Part shown: positions 61,826-64,000 of the stretch, piece after piece | Layout of the letters: each line of letters opens with the position of its first letter | How positions within the stretch are numbered: the stretch's first letter is position 1 | Assembly: GCA_964519015.1 (NCBI GenBank) | Contig: CAZFHZ010000002.1 | Span: forward strand, 18,188-82,187 | DNA: 64,000 bases | Reading direction: 5' to 3' | From: CAZFHZ01 sp964519015 | GTDB taxonomy: Bacteria > Blakebacterota > Blakebacteria > Blakebacterales > CAYUVJ01 | Position numbers and translations under genes: made by a program | The notes under the pieces: model-generated | What the model was told of the DNA's origin: nothing | Seen by the model: the letters and a program-made list of their open reading frames with translations, nothing else | Database searches by the model: none

Positions 61826-62952
61826 CCCGGTGCCCTTCCCCCCGCCTGGATCCGGACCGTCTGCCGGATCCTCCCGGCCAGCGCTCCGAGCTCCTCGGTC
61901 TGCGGTGCGGTCACCAGGACCTGCGAGGTATGGTCGGCCAGCAGCTCGACCAGTTGCAGGGCCCGATCCCGGTCCAGCACCGAGGTGACCTCGTCCATGA
62001 GCAAGATCGGAGGCCGGTCGTAGGCGCGCTCGTAATAGGCCACCTCGGCCAGCTTGAGCGCGGCGAGCGCGGTCCGGGCCTGTCCGTGCGATCCGTAGTG
62101 ACGCAGGGGGCGGTCGTCCACCGCCAGCTGCAGGTCGTCCCGATGGGGCCCGATCGAGGTAAAACCGAGCCGCCGGTCCCCAGCCCTGTTCTCCTCGAGC
62201 GCTTCCCTCAGACCTTCCTCGGAAGGCGTGCCCGCGGCGAATCCGAAGGGCCGGTAATTCAGGCTCAGTCGTTCCCCCGAGCGGCAGATCCGGTCGTACA
62301 CCGCCGCCGTCTGCTCGACCAGGAAGGCGGTCAGTTCGGTCCGTCGGCGCTGGATCGTGGCCCCACTGGCCGCCAACTCCGGCTCATAGGTCTGCGCCAG
62401 CATGTCCCGTCCTTCCTTGAGACAGCGGTTCCGCTGGGCCAGTGCCCGACGGTAGCGTCTCAGGGCTTCCAGATAGTCCCGATCGGTCTGAGCCAGCAGC
62501 ACATCGAGAAAGCGGCGCCGCGGGGTCGGGTCGCCATAGGCGATCGCCAGGTCCTCCGGTGTGAGACTCACCACCGGCAGTACCCCGATGAGCTGACTGA
62601 GGCGTTCGAGGCGGCCCCCATCCACCTCTGCCTGTTTCCCTCCACTGCGTTGCAGCACGATCCGGATCGTGCCGCTGCGCCCGCCCTGTTCGGTTTTCCC
62701 CTCGACGCGGGCAGCCGGTTCTCCGAAGCGGATCAGGCGACTCTCTCGGTGCTCCCGGAACGACCGCCCCAGGCAGAGGAAATAGACCGCCTCGATGAGG
62801 TTGGTCTTCCCCTGACCGTTCGGACCGACCACGGCGGTCAGCCCCTCCTCGAGGTCGAGCTCGAGGGCGGCGTAGTTCCGGAACGCCCTTAACGACAGGT
62901 GGCGTAGACGGGTGGGTCGGATCTCCTCCACCGGTCCTGCGGCATCAGTCAT
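61822..62952 (-). CDS. recF: DNA replication and repair protein RecF
   Basis: The 376-residue SMC-like ATPase has Walker A AVVGPNGQGKTNLIEAVYFL (about residues 41-60), YGSHGQARTALAALKLAEV as the signature and Walker B PILLMDEVTSVLDRDRA. It loads RecA at gapped DNA. Its 5' end overlaps the end of dnaN by eight bases, the usual dnaN-recF coupling. Confidence 0.96.
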
Positions 62953-64000
62953 TCAAACGCAGCGGCATCAGCAGGAAGGTCTGATCGTCTTCCTCGGTGC
63001 GCTCAAGCGGCTGCAGCAACCCGGCGCTCACCGGTGTCTTCAGGGTAAGTTCGATCTCCCCGGCGGGGAGATGTCTCAAGATCTCCAACAGGTAGGCGGC
63101 ATTGTACGCAACCGCCATGGGGCCGCCCTCAAAGGTGACGGCAACGTGCTCCCGGGCTTCCCCGCCCAGGTCGGGAGAGACGGCACTTAGAAGCGCGGAG
63201 CCATCTTCGAGATCGAAGCGCACCTGGTGGGTCTGGGTGTTGCTCAAGATGGCGACTCGCCGGACGGCCGCTTCGAGGAGATCCCGGTCGACAAGCAGAC
63301 GCTTGTCGTTGTCCTTGGGCATCACCAGTTCATAGTTCGGGTAGGGTCCCTCGATGAGTCGGGAAAGCAGTTGGGTGTCGCCGATCCGGACCTGTAGGTA
63401 CTTCTCGCCGACCGTCATCTCCTCGATCGGATGTCCTTCACCGGTGAGCCGGATGATCTGGTTAAGCGCCTTGGGTGGTACGATGAACTCCGTTTTCAGT
63501 TCTTCCCCGCCGGCGGCTGCTCCCTTCAGACAACGACGGGCCAGACGGTGTCCGTCGGTCGCCACCGTGATAACATCACCGTCGTCCAATTTGAAGAGGA
63601 CACCACCAAGCGCAGGTCGCGTCTCATCCGTTGAGACAGCGAAGGTGGTACTCGTCACGAGTTTCTTCAGGACCTCGGCTTCGATACGGACCGGACGGCC
63701 TTCGACGTTCTCTTGAAGTTTAGGGAATTCCTCCCAGTCCATCCCGGAGAGACGGTATTGGCCCTTACCGCAGGTGAGGGTTATCCGGTCTTCGGAGACA
63801 TCGATCTGAAAGGTCTCCTCGGGCAACTCGCGCACGATCTCGGAGAACTTTCGGGCAGGTACCGTAGTGGCCCCGGGTTCTAATACCTGAGCTGGCACGG
63901 AGGTACGCATAGAGATATCGAGGTCGGTGGCGGCCAGGAAAAGACGGTCTCCTTCAGCCCGTATCAAGAAGTTGGAGAGGATAGGCAGTGTCGTCTTGGG
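62945..64000 (-). CDS. dnaN: DNA polymerase III beta sliding clamp (5' end outside window)
   Basis: The visible 351 residues run from about residue 15 of the clamp to the stop. Typical segments are LPILSNFLIRAEGDRLFLAATDLDISM at the truncated end, FQIDVSEDRITLTCGKGQYRL, ALGGVLFKLDDGDVITVATDGHRLA, and MPKDNDKRLLVDRDLL, closing with PVSAGLLQPLERTEEDDQTFLLMPLRL. DnaN forms the ring that tethers DNA polymerase. Its start lies just past the window edge at 64000, where dnaA is expected next. Confidence 0.96.
   Translation of the reverse strand, partial: PKTTLPILSNFLIRAEGDRLFLAATDLDISMRTSVPAQVLEPGATTVPARKFSEIVRELPEETFQIDVSEDRITLTCGKGQYRLSGMDWEEFPKLQENVEGRPVRIEAEVLKKLVTSTTFAVSTDETRPALGGVLFKLDDGDVITVATDGHRLARRCLKGAAAGGEELKTEFIVPPKALNQIIRLTGEGHPIEEMTVGEKYLQVRIGDTQLLSRLIEGPYPNYELVMPKDNDKRLLVDRDLLEAAVRRVAILSNTQTHQVRFDLEDGSALLSAVSPDLGGEAREHVAVTFEGGPMAVAYNAAYLLEILRHLPAGEIELTLKTPVSAGLLQPLERTEEDDQTFLLMPLRLND

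Overview
The window is a gene-dense, GC-rich bacterial chromosome segment. The envelope genes point to a diderm (outer-membrane) organism: an outer-membrane polysaccharide export lipoprotein, an Omp85-like barrel, three SurA/PpiC-type chaperones and FtsEX with an EnvC-like activator. No gene fixes the phylum. The content would suit a Gemmatimonadota-like or other poorly sampled diderm lineage, but that is inference. No rRNA operon, prophage, CRISPR array or complete insertion sequence is visible.

Layout. (1) 41-2565: gamma-glutamyltransferase and ThiD. (2) 2612-25253: a large exopolysaccharide (EPS) locus. It holds a flippase, glycosyltransferases of several families, two methyltransferases, a Wza-type exporter, a Wzc-type tyrosine kinase with an unusual C-terminal SPOR domain, a Wzy/WaaL-like polymerase or ligase, an ExeA-type ATPase, a PHP-like membrane protein, a WbqC protein, a PIG-L deacetylase, a DegT aminotransferase, a WecA-like initiating transferase and a terminal HD-GYP protein. 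Four genes inside it (5758-9332) run the opposite way, and one of them is an epimerase lacking its middle. A bidirectional terminator closes the locus near 25.3 kb. (3) 25332-30680, minus strand: a TPR protein, a saccharopine-dehydrogenase-like protein, class I aldolase, proline dehydrogenase and Mrp. (4) 30705-31945: tRNA-Arg, His, Glu and Pro, a duplicated tRNA-Glu 3' fragment and a secreted protein of unknown function. (5) 31968-40936, minus: rdgB, an unknown membrane protein, rsmA, tatD, metG, holB, an envC-like gene, ftsX and ftsE. (6) 41001-53134, minus: pdxA, surA, two further PPIase-like genes, mfd, an NtrC/NtrY two-component pair and a DUF4390 protein, packed as an apparent operon. 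A 276-bp MITE-like element (53174-53449) lies just upstream. (7) 53483-56051: a DUF4097-like protein and a beta-solenoid/Omp85 barrel fusion. (8) 56411-64000, minus: rex, gyrA, gyrB, a dciA-like gene, recF and dnaN (cut by the window edge). This order is typical of the origin region, so dnaA and oriC probably lie just beyond the right edge.

How the genes work together. The EPS locus can be read as a pathway. The WecA-like enzyme loads undecaprenyl phosphate, the glycosyltransferases, deacetylase, aminotransferase and methyltransferases build and decorate the repeat unit, the flippase and polymerase assemble it, and Wza plus the Wzc-like kinase export it, with c-di-GMP turnover by the HD-GYP protein as a possible control. 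The 41-53 kb operon joins outer-membrane protein chaperones to a sigma-54-type two-component system and transcription-coupled repair. The least ordinary items are the kinase-SPOR fusion with an altered Walker A' motif, the internally deleted epimerase, the apparently inactive PHP-like membrane protein, the solenoid-barrel fusion and the structured MITE.
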